DNA of 44,885 nt from Methanobacteriota archaeon (GCA_026394495.1 JAPKYE010000075.1:1-44885); one strand, 5' to 3'; counted from the stretch's first letter, positions 16,460 to 25,463 are shown. The notes: generated by a model not told the origin, from the sequence alone. Program-made: numbers and translations.

Positions 16460-19400
16460 CAAGACGCCTCCACAGGTTTCTCTTCTCGAATTTTTTCTTG
16501 GAGTTCAATTTCTAGATCACAGCGCAGACATCGTTTCGCTTCTTTCATCGCAAGGTTTTTTGTATATCCGATTTCTACTTCGTCAAAATTTCCTTTTCGT
16601 TCATTTGGTGGTAACGCTTTTTGTCGCACCATCTTATATTGTACAGGTTCTGCTTCAGGATCAAAAAAGGTGTCAATTTTTTTATGCTCTCTCCAAATAT
16701 AGGTACGATTTCGGTCCTTTGTCAAGTATTGATCAATCGTTACCGCAGCGTGTTCTCCTGCGGCTATAGCATTAATGACTGTTGCTGGACCAGAAGCTAC
16801 ATCGCCACCAGAAAAAATACCCGGAATACTTGTGCGTCCGTGTTTATCACAGTGTATTGTTCCATCTCGGTTTATTTCAACATCAAGACCTGTGAATAAC
16901 CCTGAGACATCAGAAAACTCACCAATCGCAGGAATCAATATATCAGCATCAACGAAAAAGTTACTATCAGGAACGGGAACGGGTTTCTGCCGTCCCTCGT
17001 TATCAAATTCACCAGGCTGCATTTTTATGCATTCGATACTTTTTACTTTTCCTTTTTCACCAAATATTTTTTCTGGTGCGATTAAGAATTTGATTATGAC
17101 GCCTTCGTGTTCTGCAGCCTCAACTTCTTCTTTATACGCAGGCATTTCTCGTCGGGTTCTTCGATAGAGAATCGTCACTTCCTTTGCACCCATTCTAAGC
17201 ATGGTTCTTGCCGCATCTACCGCTGAGTTTCCTCCGCCGATAACAACAACTTTTTTTCCGGCTGGTGATGTCACGGGTTTGTCAAGGTTTATGTCGGTGA
17301 GTAAATCCACGGCTTGTATCACGTTTTCTAGGTTTTCTCCAGGGATACCGAGATTTCGATCACCGTACATGCCTACTGCAACAAAGAATGCTTGATATCC
17401 TTGTGACCAGAGTTGAGAAAATGTGATATCTTTTCCAACTTGGGTGTTGAGTCGAATATCAACACCAAGTTTTTTGATATTATCAATCTCCCTTTGTAAA
17501 ATATTTTTCGGTAATCGATATTCAGGGATGGCAACCGCCATCATTCCACCGGCAACCGGTAATTTTTCGAAAACAGTTGTTTGATATCCTAATCGGGAAA
17601 GGAAATACGCGCAACTCAATCCTGCAGGTCCAGCTCCGATTATGGCAACTTTAAACGGCATGGTATGTTTTGGTGTCTGTGCCTTGGGGTAGGTGATGTC
17701 GTTTTCTACGTAATCACCGATAAATCGTTTCATTGATCGTATTGCAATTGGCTCATCCATCTGGTTGCGACGGCATTTTAGCATACATTGATGATCGCAG
17801 ATACGTCCGCAAACTGATGGAAACGGATTGGTGTCAAGAGCAAGAGCTAGCGCTTCAGTGAAACGTCCCTCCCCTATAAGTGAGATATATCCGGGGGCAT
17901 TCATACCTGCAGGACACGCATTCTGGCAAGGCGAGATATACAGGTCGCGGCAGACGCCAGCTGGACATTTGCGGTCCATGATGTGGGTTTCGTATTCATC
18001 GCGGAAATATGCTATCGTGGAAAGCACGGGGTTTGCAGCGGTTTGTCCAAGACCACACATTGATGTGTCTTTGACTGTTGTTGCAAGTTCTTGAAGTAGT
18101 TCGATATCACCATCTTTTCCTTGACCCTTTGTGATATCGGTAATTATCTCTGCCATGCGTTTGGTTCCTTCACGGCATGAAAGACATTTTCCGCAGGATT
18201 CATCTTGAAGAAATTCTAAGAAATAACGTGCAACATCAACCATGCAGGTGTCTTCATCCATGACGACCATTCCACCAGATCCCATGATGGATCCTGCTTC
18301 TTTGAGTTTCTCGTAATCAATCGGTGTTTCTAATAGTTCTTTTGGGATACAACCTCCAGAAGGACCACCGGTTTGGACTGCTTTGAAGGATTTTCCTTCA
18401 GGGATACCGCCTCCAATACCATAAATCATTTCTTTTAGTGTGATACCCATTGGGACTTCAACTAGACCAGTGTTGTTGATTTTTCCTACAAGTGAAAAAA
18501 TCTTTGTGCCTTTGCTTTTTTCGGTTCCGATATGTGCATACCATTGTGATCCTTTGTTGATGATGTGCGGTATGTTCGCCCAGGTTTCCACGTTGTTGAT
18601 ATTTGTGGGTTTTCCCCAGAGTCCTTTTTGGGTGGGAAACGGTGGTCGTTGTCTGGGTTCACCTTTTTTTCCCTCTACCGAGGCAATTAATGCGGTTTCT
18701 TCACCGCAAACAAACGCACCTGCACCTCGTACAATCGTGATGTCAAAATCAAACGATGAATTGAGGATGTTTATTCCGAGCAGTCCGTATTGTTGTGCCT
18801 GTGAAATTGCATTTTTCATTGTTTGTACAGCAATCGGATATTCATCACGAACGTAGATCACACCGTGATTTGCACCAATGGCATAGGCGCCGATGAGCAT
18901 TCCTTCAAGGACGCTAAAGGGATTTCCTTCTATGAGACTTCGATCCATGTAAGCCCCAGGGTCACCTTCATCTGCATTACAGATAATGTATTTTGGAGTT
19001 TTTTTAGCGTTTCTACAGGATTCCCATTTCAGCCCAGTGGGAAACCCTGCGCCACCTCGTCCGCGTAAACCTGATTTTTTTATTTCATCAATAATTTTTT
19101 CAGGAGTCATGCTAGTGAGTGCTTTGGCTGCTGCCGTGTATCCACCAATGGTAATGTAGTCCTCTATTTTATATGGATCAAGTACCCCATTGTCTGCAAA
19201 TACGATCCGTTCTTGTCCTTTGTAGAATGGTACATCTTTTTCATAGGTGATTTTCTTCCCGCTGAGAGGATCAATATAGAGTAATCGATCAATTATTTTT
19301 CCGGAACAAATCGTATCTGAAATGATATCTTTTACATCTTGTGTTTTGACTTGTTTGTAAAAAATTCCTTTTGGATGAATCACAACAATGGGCCCTTTTT

Positions 19401-19617
19401 CACAAAAACCATGACAACCAGTAACTTTTACGTCAACAGTGTTTCCAAGATTTTTCTTTTTTAATTCTCGTTTAAATGCAGAGATTACTTTATCACAGCC
19501 AGATGCATGACAGCCGGTTCCACCGCAGATTGTTATAAGTGTTTTTCCTTTTCGTTTGTTTTGTGTCAGGGTTTCTTTGATTTGCTTCAGATCGGAAACG
19601 GTTTTTATTTTTTTCAT
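16459..19617 (-). CDS. NuoF-GltD fusion: NADH dehydrogenase and NADPH:glutamate-synthase-like flavoprotein (StnB-like)
   Basis: This 1052-residue fusion has, in order: a thioredoxin-like [2Fe-2S] domain (C31, C36, C68, C72); NuoF FMN/NADH module with GRGGAGFPTGLKW and GAGAFVCGEETAL; the SCGKCLSCREGT [4Fe-4S] site and MCGLG; a ferredoxin-like linker (CPAGVC, CQNACPAG); then a complete GltD/NfnB module with CGRICDHQCMLKC, FAD site IIGAGPAGLSCAYFLSRLG, and NADPH site VVIGGGNSAVDAARTMLRMG followed by RRTRREMPAY. The HydB/HndC-type NuoF with an NfnB-like half is the layout of the Sporomusa-type bifurcating transhydrogenase, which couples NADPH, NADH and ferredoxin. The ATG at 19617 follows AAGGA. 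It lies between NuoE-like and NuoG-like genes in one operon. Confidence 0.92.
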   Translation of the reverse strand: MKKIKTVSDLKQIKETLTQNKRKGKTLITICGGTGCHASGCDKVISAFKRELKKKNLGNTVDVKVTGCHGFCEKGPIVVIHPKGIFYKQVKTQDVKDIISDTICSGKIIDRLLYIDPLSGKKITYEKDVPFYKGQERIVFADNGVLDPYKIEDYITIGGYTAAAKALTSMTPEKIIDEIKKSGLRGRGGAGFPTGLKWESCRNAKKTPKYIICNADEGDPGAYMDRSLIEGNPFSVLEGMLIGAYAIGANHGVIYVRDEYPIAVQTMKNAISQAQQYGLLGINILNSSFDFDITIVRGAGAFVCGEETALIASVEGKKGEPRQRPPFPTQKGLWGKPTNINNVETWANIPHIINKGSQWYAHIGTEKSKGTKIFSLVGKINNTGLVEVPMGITLKEMIYGIGGGIPEGKSFKAVQTGGPSGGCIPKELLETPIDYEKLKEAGSIMGSGGMVVMDEDTCMVDVARYFLEFLQDESCGKCLSCREGTKRMAEIITDITKGQGKDGDIELLQELATTVKDTSMCGLGQTAANPVLSTIAYFRDEYETHIMDRKCPAGVCRDLYISPCQNACPAGMNAPGYISLIGEGRFTEALALALDTNPFPSVCGRICDHQCMLKCRRNQMDEPIAIRSMKRFIGDYVENDITYPKAQTPKHTMPFKVAIIGAGPAGLSCAYFLSRLGYQTTVFEKLPVAGGMMAVAIPEYRLPKNILQREIDNIKKLGVDIRLNTQVGKDITFSQLWSQGYQAFFVAVGMYGDRNLGIPGENLENVIQAVDLLTDINLDKPVTSPAGKKVVVIGGGNSAVDAARTMLRMGAKEVTILYRRTRREMPAYKEEVEAAEHEGVIIKFLIAPEKIFGEKGKVKSIECIKMQPGEFDNEGRQKPVPVPDSNFFVDADILIPAIGEFSDVSGLFTGLDVEINRDGTIHCDKHGRTSIPGIFSGGDVASGPATVINAIAAGEHAAVTIDQYLTKDRNRTYIWREHKKIDTFFDPEAEPVQYKMVRQKALPPNERKGNFDEVEIGYTKNLAMKEAKRCLRCDLEIELQEKIREEKPVEAS

Positions 19618-19645
19618 GTTCCTTACCTGGCCTAATTGATGATCT

Positions 19646-20104
19646 TCATTTCTTTTTCTTTGAATATTTTTTTAATGTTGATGCAACTTTTTTTGTGTTC
19701 ATCTGTCCATGATATTTTCCATCAACGACGACTAACGGTCCTAAGGCACATGCGCCAAGGCAGCGGACTGTTTCAAGAGTAAAGTGCTTATCAGGTGTGG
19801 TTTCATCAACATCAATGTGTAATTGATTTTGTAGTTCCTGTAAAACTTTTGGTCCGCCTCGGACATGGCAAGCAGTTCCACAACAAGCAGTCACGACATG
19901 TTTGCCCCGGGGTTTCAAACTAAATGATTTGTAAAATGTCGCTAGACTATACACATCGATGAGTGGGATGTCAAGTTTTTCAGAAACATATTTTAGTGTT
20001 TCACAGGGAAGCCATCTATCCTCTGCCTGTATATCTTGTAATATTGGGATCAATTCAGATTTTTTATAGCCGTGTTTCTTGAGTATATTGTCGATATTCG
20101 CCAT
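19646..20104 (-). CDS. NuoE-like thioredoxin-fold [2Fe-2S] subunit (StnA-like)
   Basis: This 152-residue protein has a helical N-terminus and a thioredoxin-like C-terminal half with the [2Fe-2S] ligands CGTACHVRG and CLGACALGP, as in NuoE, HydC and HndA. DVYSLATFYKSFSL and KHVVTACCGTACH are family signatures. It is the first gene of the operon; an AAGGGGGAAGG ribosome site precedes the ATG at 20104, and the next gene starts 28 bases after its stop. It passes electrons to and from the NuoF flavin. The tail is poly-lysine. Confidence 0.93.
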   Translation of the reverse strand: MANIDNILKKHGYKKSELIPILQDIQAEDRWLPCETLKYVSEKLDIPLIDVYSLATFYKSFSLKPRGKHVVTACCGTACHVRGGPKVLQELQNQLHIDVDETTPDKHFTLETVRCLGACALGPLVVVDGKYHGQMNTKKVASTLKKYSKKKK

Positions 20105-20295
20105 TCTGAAAACCTTCCCCCTTGTTGGTAATCGGAATCATGAATACATTTTAATACCTTGCGATAAATCTTAATAAAAATTAATAAAAACGATGAATAC
20201 ATATATATTGGGACGATCCGACCTTTAAAGGCATTGTACTAAAGTTTTAATAATAAATGACGATACGGACCACGAATATTACGGAGGCAACAGTT
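20105..20295. promoter_or_regulatory. Divergent control region between the transhydrogenase/gltB operon and gdhA
   Basis: This 191-base region drives two nitrogen-metabolism units in opposite directions. Toward the operon, TATTAAAA (minus strand, 20157-20150) is a plausible TATA box. Toward gdhA, TTTTAATAA near 20243-20252 is a candidate. The decamer ATGAATACAT occurs twice in direct orientation (20140-20149 and 20193-20202); the first copy lies just downstream of the operon TATA box, a repressor-like position. The palindrome CCTTTAAAGG spans 20222-20231. A tandem TTAATAAAAA repeat lies between. A shared nitrogen- or redox-responsive regulator is likely but not identified. Confidence 0.45.
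20171..20190. repeat. Perfect tandem decamer TTAATAAAAA x2
   Basis: The ten bases TTAATAAAAA occur twice back to back in the middle of the divergent control region. The spacing of one helical turn may matter for protein binding or bending, or it may simply be AT-rich slippage. Confidence 0.9.
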
Positions 20296-21633
20296 ATGGA
20301 TGAAAACGTAAAAACATTCATGGAAAAAGTTATTGAGAAAAATCCCGGTGAAAAAGAGTTTCATCAGGCAGTTCAGGAAGTTAGTGAAAGTATCATGCCT
20401 TTTATCGAGAAAAATCCGAAATATAAAAAAGCTAAGATTCTGGAACGTTTGGTTGAACCGGAACGAGCAGTTACGTTTCGCGTAGCTTGGGTAGACGACA
20501 AAGGAGAAATTCAAGTAAATCGCGGGTATCGTATTGAATTCAGTAGCGCTATTGGTCCGTATAAAGGTGGTCTTCGATTCCATCCAAGTGTGAATCTCAG
20601 TATCTTAAAATTCCTTGGTTTTGAACAGATTTTTAAAAACAGCCTTACTGGGCTACCTATGGGTGGTGGAAAAGGTGGTTCTGATTTCAACCCTCGTGGA
20701 AAATCAGATATGGAGATCATGCGATTCTGCCAGTCCTTCATGATGGAGTTATTTAGACATATCGGACCTAACACAGATGTCCCTGCAGGTGATATCGGTG
20801 TCGGAGGTCGTGAGATTGGATATCTATTTGGGATGTATAAGAAACTGCGCAATGAATTTACCGGTGTTTTGACTGGAAAGGGAATCAACTGGGGCGGCAG
20901 TCTTATCAGGCCAGAGGCAACTGGTTTTGGTGGAGTGTATTTTGCTTCAGAGATGTTGAAACTGAAAAACGATAGTTTCAAAGGTAAAACCGTCGCGCTT
21001 TCAGGGTTTGGAAATGTCGCATGGGGCTCTGCTATTAAAATCAATGAGCTTGGTGGAAAGGTCGTAACATTGTCTGGTCCAGATGGATGCATCTACGATA
21101 AAGATGGTATTAAAGCAGAAAAAATTGAGTACATGCTTGAGATGCGTGCCTCAAATAATGATCGAGTTGAAGATTACGCAAAGAAATTCGGTGTACCGTT
21201 CTATGCTGGGAAAAGACCTTGGGATGTGAAATGTGATATCGCAATGCCTTGTGCTACGCAAAACGAACTTGATCTTAATGATGCAAAGACTCTCATTAAA
21301 AATGGTTGTATCCTCGTTGCTGAGGTATCAAACATGGGTTGCACTATTGACGCAGCAAAACTACTTACCGAAAAAATCATGTACGCTCCTGGAAAAGCTG
21401 TGAACGCTGGTGGTGTTGCAGTGTCTGGTCTTGAAATGTCACAGAACAGTATGAGATTGAACTGGACCATCGAAGAAGTGGATAAGCAGCTTCATCAGAT
21501 CATGAAAAATATTCATGATGCCAGTGTAAGATACGGTCGAGTGTCAAAAGATAAAGTTGATTATATTAAAGGAGCAAATATCGCAGGATTTGTAAAAGTC
21601 GCTGATGCGATGCTTGATCAAGGAATCGTGTAA
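20296..21633 (+). CDS. gdhA: Glutamate dehydrogenase, hexameric NADP-type family
   Basis: It interconverts 2-oxoglutarate plus ammonia and glutamate. The ATG at 20296 has GGAGG 9 bases upstream and yields 445 residues, matching E. coli GdhA-type enzymes rather than the shorter pyrococcal type; an in-frame ATG at 20257 lacks a ribosome site. Signatures seen: GPYKGGLRFHPSVN, GGGKGGSDFNPRGKSD (catalytic Lys), PAGDIGVGGREIGYLFG, TGKGINWGGSLIRPEATGFG, the nucleotide fold SGFGNVAWG, and NAGGVAVSGLEMSQNS. The sequence is closest in feel to bacterial anabolic GDH, which hints at ancient transfer. It is divergent from the transhydrogenase/gltB operon and therefore likely co-regulated with it. Confidence 0.95.
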   Translation: MDENVKTFMEKVIEKNPGEKEFHQAVQEVSESIMPFIEKNPKYKKAKILERLVEPERAVTFRVAWVDDKGEIQVNRGYRIEFSSAIGPYKGGLRFHPSVNLSILKFLGFEQIFKNSLTGLPMGGGKGGSDFNPRGKSDMEIMRFCQSFMMELFRHIGPNTDVPAGDIGVGGREIGYLFGMYKKLRNEFTGVLTGKGINWGGSLIRPEATGFGGVYFASEMLKLKNDSFKGKTVALSGFGNVAWGSAIKINELGGKVVTLSGPDGCIYDKDGIKAEKIEYMLEMRASNNDRVEDYAKKFGVPFYAGKRPWDVKCDIAMPCATQNELDLNDAKTLIKNGCILVAEVSNMGCTIDAAKLLTEKIMYAPGKAVNAGGVAVSGLEMSQNSMRLNWTIEEVDKQLHQIMKNIHDASVRYGRVSKDKVDYIKGANIAGFVKVADAMLDQGIV

Positions 21634-21756
21634 CCTGTAATACACGAACCTTATTTTCCCTTTTTTTTATAATTTTTTAGTTTGCTCAATAAAAAAATTC
21701 TAATACTGAATGTTGTTTGATTGTTTTGTAGAGTTGTATTTGATAGTGTGACAAAC

Positions 21757-24700
21757 ATGAAAGATGATGATTTCGGGTTTCGAAGTGCACGCATGAAAGA
21801 AGATTTTGAAGATAATTATGAGCTGAGAAGTCAAATCTATCATACGTTGATGCCGTACCGTGTAAAAGAAATCCTTATTGTCTCAAGTTTGTATGATGCT
21901 TTTACCATTCAGGAAGAAGGTTTAATCGCTGAACTCGTCATCGGGCAATACCAACATCTTCTTCTCAGTGCTCCTCCGCGAGTGACTCGTGTCTCCTCTG
22001 GTGAAAAAGCGTTTTTAAAAATAAAGGAACATCGATATGATCTGATTATAACCATGGCAAAAAACATTGGGATGGATCCTTTTGAATTTGGGAAAAAAAT
22101 AAAGAAAATGCATCCAGACATTCCCATTATTCTTTTAGCTACTGATCGAGCAGATATCAATCAATTCCAGGATCAAAACACTACTGGCGAGGGAATCGAC
22201 AAGATTTTTGCTTGGACAGGGGATCCTACATTGTTTCTTGCGATTATCAAATATGTCGAAGATAGCGTAAATGTTCGTTATGACACGGTAAATGGTAATG
22301 TTCGTGTAGTTATTATGGTTGAGGATTCCATTTATTATTATTCGATGTTTCTGCCGATTTTGTATACTGAAATTGTGCAGCAGACTCGTCGTTCACTTTC
22401 TGAGGATCTTAATGAGATGCAGCGTCAGTTGCGGAGAAGGGCTCGACCAAAAATACTTATTGCGGAAACATTTGAAGAAGCATTGTATTATTATAAAAAA
22501 TATAAAGACTATATATTAGGGGTGATTTCTGATGTTGCATTTAAACAAGATGAAAAGATGAATCCAAACGCGGGATATGAACTTCTTAGTTTCATTCGAA
22601 AAGAATCGATTCATCTTCCGTTGTTGATGGAGTCATCAGAGCAGGAAAACCTGGAAAAAGCAGAAATTCTTGATGCCTATTTTTTAAACAAATTCTCACC
22701 AACGCTTGTACAAGATTTCCAGCATTTTTTGCTTTCTCATCTTGGGTTTGGAGATTTTGTTTTTCTGTTACCTAAAGACGAAAAATTTGAAAAGAAAAAA
22801 TTATTTGAACGGGGAATAGAAAATATCCATGTGCAAACAACAGAGATAGCCCGTGTATCAAATATGAAAGAATTCGAAGAAATCGTACAAAAAGTACCCT
22901 TGGAATCTATCCGTTTTCATTCAGAGCGGAATCATTTTTCAAACTGGTTGATGGCACGTTGTGAATTTGATCTTGCTAAAGAGCTTCGTCCGAAAAAAGT
23001 ATCTGATTTCTCCGATCTTACAGTTGTTCGTGATTATCTGATTACGGTATTCAACGATACTCGAAGAAGTAAACAGCGTGGGGTAATCACTGATTTCTCT
23101 GAACAAAAATTTGAGTTTGATTCATCGTTTACACGACTTCGTGGTGATTCCCTTGGTGGAAAAGGACGAGGACTTGCGTTTATGAGAGCGTTACTTACGC
23201 GATATAAAATTGAAGAAAAATACAAAAATATTCGTATAAAAGTCCCAAATACGGTGGTTGTTGGAACTCTTGAATTTGATCGATTTATCACAGAAAATAA
23301 TCTGTATCGTTTTTTCAAAAATGAAAATGTGTCTGATGTTGAGATCACTAAGTCATTTCTTGAATGTGATATATGTGATGAGTTACAGCAGAATCTTAGG
23401 ACAATTTTACAACATTTCAAGACGCCTCTTGCAGTACGATCATCTAGTTTGCTTGAAGACTATCAGAACCATCCTTTTGCGGGGATGTATTCAACCTATC
23501 TTCTCCCTAACATTCATGAAGACGATGAAATTCGGTTAAATCAATTGTGTCAAGCGATCAAACTTGTGTATGCTTCTGTGTTTTTGAAAGAACCAAAAGC
23601 ATATGCGGAATCGCTTTCTCTTAAGATCGAAGAAGAAAAAATGGCGGTGATCATTCAGGAGCTTGCCGGGGAAAATCATAATGGTAATTTTTATCCTACG
23701 TTTTCTGGTGTTGCGAAATCTTATAATTTTTATCCTATTTCTCATCAGACTGCAGAAGATGGAATTGTTAATATTGCGGTTGGTCTTGGGAAAACTGTTG
23801 TTGGTGGAGAAAAAGTTTTTCGTTTTTGTCCGCGTTATCCAGGTATCAACCCTGATTTTTCAACCCCAGAGCTTGCTCTTGAACATTCGCAGCGAGAGTT
23901 ATATGTGTTAGATATGTCAAAAAAAGATATTGATTTTTCTGTAGATCATTCAAGCACATTAAAGAAACTTACCCTTAATGATATTATACAGGATGGTTCC
24001 CTTGATCTGGTGGCAAGTATGTATGATCGTAACGATGGAATGATACGCGATGGTCTATCTGATGAGGGGTTCCCTTTGATTACCTTTGCGGGTATTTTGA
24101 AATACGATGCTTTTCCTCTTGCGCCGTTGCTGCAAGATCTTCTCGCAATCGGACAAAAAGGAATGGGCTGTCCCGTAGAATTTGAATTTGCGATGAAGAT
24201 TGACAGCGAGATGAAGCAGCCTCCTACGTTTACAATTCTGCAGATACGTCCTTTTGTTATTTCCCAGGAGCAGTTTGATATTGGGTGGGATCAGCGGATC
24301 CATAAACAGGTGTTTATCCGCTCGGATAAAGCGTTGGGAAACGGCATGATTCACACTATTCAGGATATTGTATATGTTCCTGCTGAGCATTTTGATTCTT
24401 CAAAAACCATGGAGATTGCAGAGGAAATCGGTCTGATTAATAAACAACTGATTTTGACACAATCACCGTATCTTTTAATTGGACCCGGTCGATGGGGAAC
24501 CCAGGATAGATGGCTTGGTATACCGGTTCGATGGGGGCAGATATCAGGGGCTCGTGTGATCATCGAAACAGCGTTGGAACATTTCAATATCAAACCTTCT
24601 CAAGGAACGCATTTTTTCCAGAATATTACAAGTCGAGGTATAGGATACATTGATATTCCGCTTCATGCTGAAGAGTGTTTTGTTGATTGGGATTGGTTAA

Positions 24701-24819
24701 AAAATCAGAAAACACAGAAAAAATTTCGGTTTGTGCATCATCTGCGTCTCCGTGCTCCATTACATGTGAAACTCGATGGAAGAAGCGGACGTGCTTTGAT
24801 TATGAAACCGGATAAATGA
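21757..24819 (+). CDS. Tandem receiver-domain protein with PPDK/PEP-synthase N-terminal ATP-grasp domain
   Basis: From the ATG at 21757 the protein has 1020 residues. Residues about 37-170 form a degenerate receiver-like fold (DLIITM at 95-100). A second receiver (about 182-330) keeps the acidic pair E189/D190, a phospho-acceptor-like D259 (ISDV) and K312 (NKFSP). The pyruvate-phosphate-dikinase N-terminal nucleotide-binding domain follows: LGGKGRGLAFM (467-476), AVRSSSLLED (559-568), FAGMYSTYL and VIIQELAG. There is no phosphohistidine swivelling domain and no PEP/pyruvate TIM barrel; the C-terminal 150 residues are a distinct conserved-looking module containing GPGRWGT (909-915) and SQGTHFFQNITS. 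It is therefore not a normal PEP synthase. An ATP-dependent phosphotransfer or regulatory role is inferred. An upstream TTG at 21721 is a less likely start. Confidence 0.75.
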   Translation: MKDDDFGFRSARMKEDFEDNYELRSQIYHTLMPYRVKEILIVSSLYDAFTIQEEGLIAELVIGQYQHLLLSAPPRVTRVSSGEKAFLKIKEHRYDLIITMAKNIGMDPFEFGKKIKKMHPDIPIILLATDRADINQFQDQNTTGEGIDKIFAWTGDPTLFLAIIKYVEDSVNVRYDTVNGNVRVVIMVEDSIYYYSMFLPILYTEIVQQTRRSLSEDLNEMQRQLRRRARPKILIAETFEEALYYYKKYKDYILGVISDVAFKQDEKMNPNAGYELLSFIRKESIHLPLLMESSEQENLEKAEILDAYFLNKFSPTLVQDFQHFLLSHLGFGDFVFLLPKDEKFEKKKLFERGIENIHVQTTEIARVSNMKEFEEIVQKVPLESIRFHSERNHFSNWLMARCEFDLAKELRPKKVSDFSDLTVVRDYLITVFNDTRRSKQRGVITDFSEQKFEFDSSFTRLRGDSLGGKGRGLAFMRALLTRYKIEEKYKNIRIKVPNTVVVGTLEFDRFITENNLYRFFKNENVSDVEITKSFLECDICDELQQNLRTILQHFKTPLAVRSSSLLEDYQNHPFAGMYSTYLLPNIHEDDEIRLNQLCQAIKLVYASVFLKEPKAYAESLSLKIEEEKMAVIIQELAGENHNGNFYPTFSGVAKSYNFYPISHQTAEDGIVNIAVGLGKTVVGGEKVFRFCPRYPGINPDFSTPELALEHSQRELYVLDMSKKDIDFSVDHSSTLKKLTLNDIIQDGSLDLVASMYDRNDGMIRDGLSDEGFPLITFAGILKYDAFPLAPLLQDLLAIGQKGMGCPVEFEFAMKIDSEMKQPPTFTILQIRPFVISQEQFDIGWDQRIHKQVFIRSDKALGNGMIHTIQDIVYVPAEHFDSSKTMEIAEEIGLINKQLILTQSPYLLIGPGRWGTQDRWLGIPVRWGQISGARVIIETALEHFNIKPSQGTHFFQNITSRGIGYIDIPLHAEECFVDWDWLKNQKTQKKFRFVHHLRLRAPLHVKLDGRSGRALIMKPDK

Positions 24820-24896
24820 TGTTTTGTTGTTTTCTTAAGATTGACATCGTGATAGTAAGGCTCTTATAGAGACAATAATTGCAGGTATAACCATAT

Positions 24897-24919
24897 TCTC
24901 CTGGGAGATTATTTATTAA
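24897..24919 (+). promoter_or_regulatory. Candidate promoter and operator of the ribbon-helix-helix gene
   Basis: TTATTTATTAA centred near 24914 lies about 20-25 bases before the ATG at 24933, so transcription would begin at or next to the start codon and the mRNA may be leaderless. TCTCC-TG-GGAGA (24897-24908) is an inverted repeat directly upstream of the box, where a ribbon-helix-helix autorepressor could bind. Confidence 0.3.
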
Positions 24920-24932
24920 CCTGTGATAGTTC

Positions 24933-25463
24933 ATGGAGCGACTCAGTATTTCTTTAAACGAAAAATCCGTAAACATTCTTAAAAAATATCAGGAAAAATA
25001 CGATACATCTCAAGCAGATATCATACGACGAGCACTGAATTATTTAGAAACAATGGAAAAAGTTACAGAAAAAACTTCGTTAGAAAACATCGTATCATTC
25101 GCAGAATTACTCGCAGATAGGGAACATTTGATCATCGATATCGCTCATTGGAAATCGTTTTTTATTGAGATCGGTGAAGGATCAAAAAAATTCTGGGACG
25201 ATGTATATAAAATAGGGGATTTTCACCGAAAAGAATATGCGGATAGAGGTTTGCTGGAACCAGAAAAAATTTTAAAATTTATGGAAAAAACAAACTGGTT
25301 CACGTTAAAACAGGATTCAAAAAATACTTTCACATTGGTTCTAGCTGTTTCGGAATCAGCAAAATTCATTAAAACGTTTTTTGAAGGGTTTTTCAGTAAT
25401 TATCAAAAAAAGGTGAGCATCCAAGAAGAGTATATGAAAATTAGAATTAATTTTCCCACATAG
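24933..25463 (+). CDS. Ribbon-helix-helix (CopG-like) DNA-binding protein with C-terminal domain
   Basis: This 176-residue protein begins MERLSISLNEKSVNILKKYQ, then YDTSQADIIRRALNYLE: one beta-strand and two helices of the CopG/MetJ fold, which dimerises to insert the strand in the major groove. The rest (about 55-176) is mixed helix/strand with aromatic residues (HWKSFFIEIGEG, KTNWFTLKQDSKNTFTLVLA, FFEGFFSNYQKKV) and resembles no family I can name with certainty; it may sense a ligand. It starts 113 bases after the receiver/PPDK_N gene and 83 bases before nfnA, so it may regulate either neighbour. No ribosome site is obvious before the ATG. Confidence 0.75.
   Translation: MERLSISLNEKSVNILKKYQEKYDTSQADIIRRALNYLETMEKVTEKTSLENIVSFAELLADREHLIIDIAHWKSFFIEIGEGSKKFWDDVYKIGDFHRKEYADRGLLEPEKILKFMEKTNWFTLKQDSKNTFTLVLAVSESAKFIKTFFEGFFSNYQKKVSIQEEYMKIRINFPT

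Noticed and set aside
15752-20104. Reading the NuoE/F/G-like genes as respiratory complex I or as an [FeFe] hydrogenase
   Set aside because: No membrane subunits are present, the NuoG-like protein stops after its Fe-S motifs with no H-cluster or molybdopterin domain, and the NuoF protein carries a GltD half.
21757-24819. Calling this gene ppsA (PEP synthase) or ppdK
   Set aside because: Only the N-terminal ATP-grasp domain is present; the phosphohistidine and PEP/pyruvate domains needed for that chemistry are missing.
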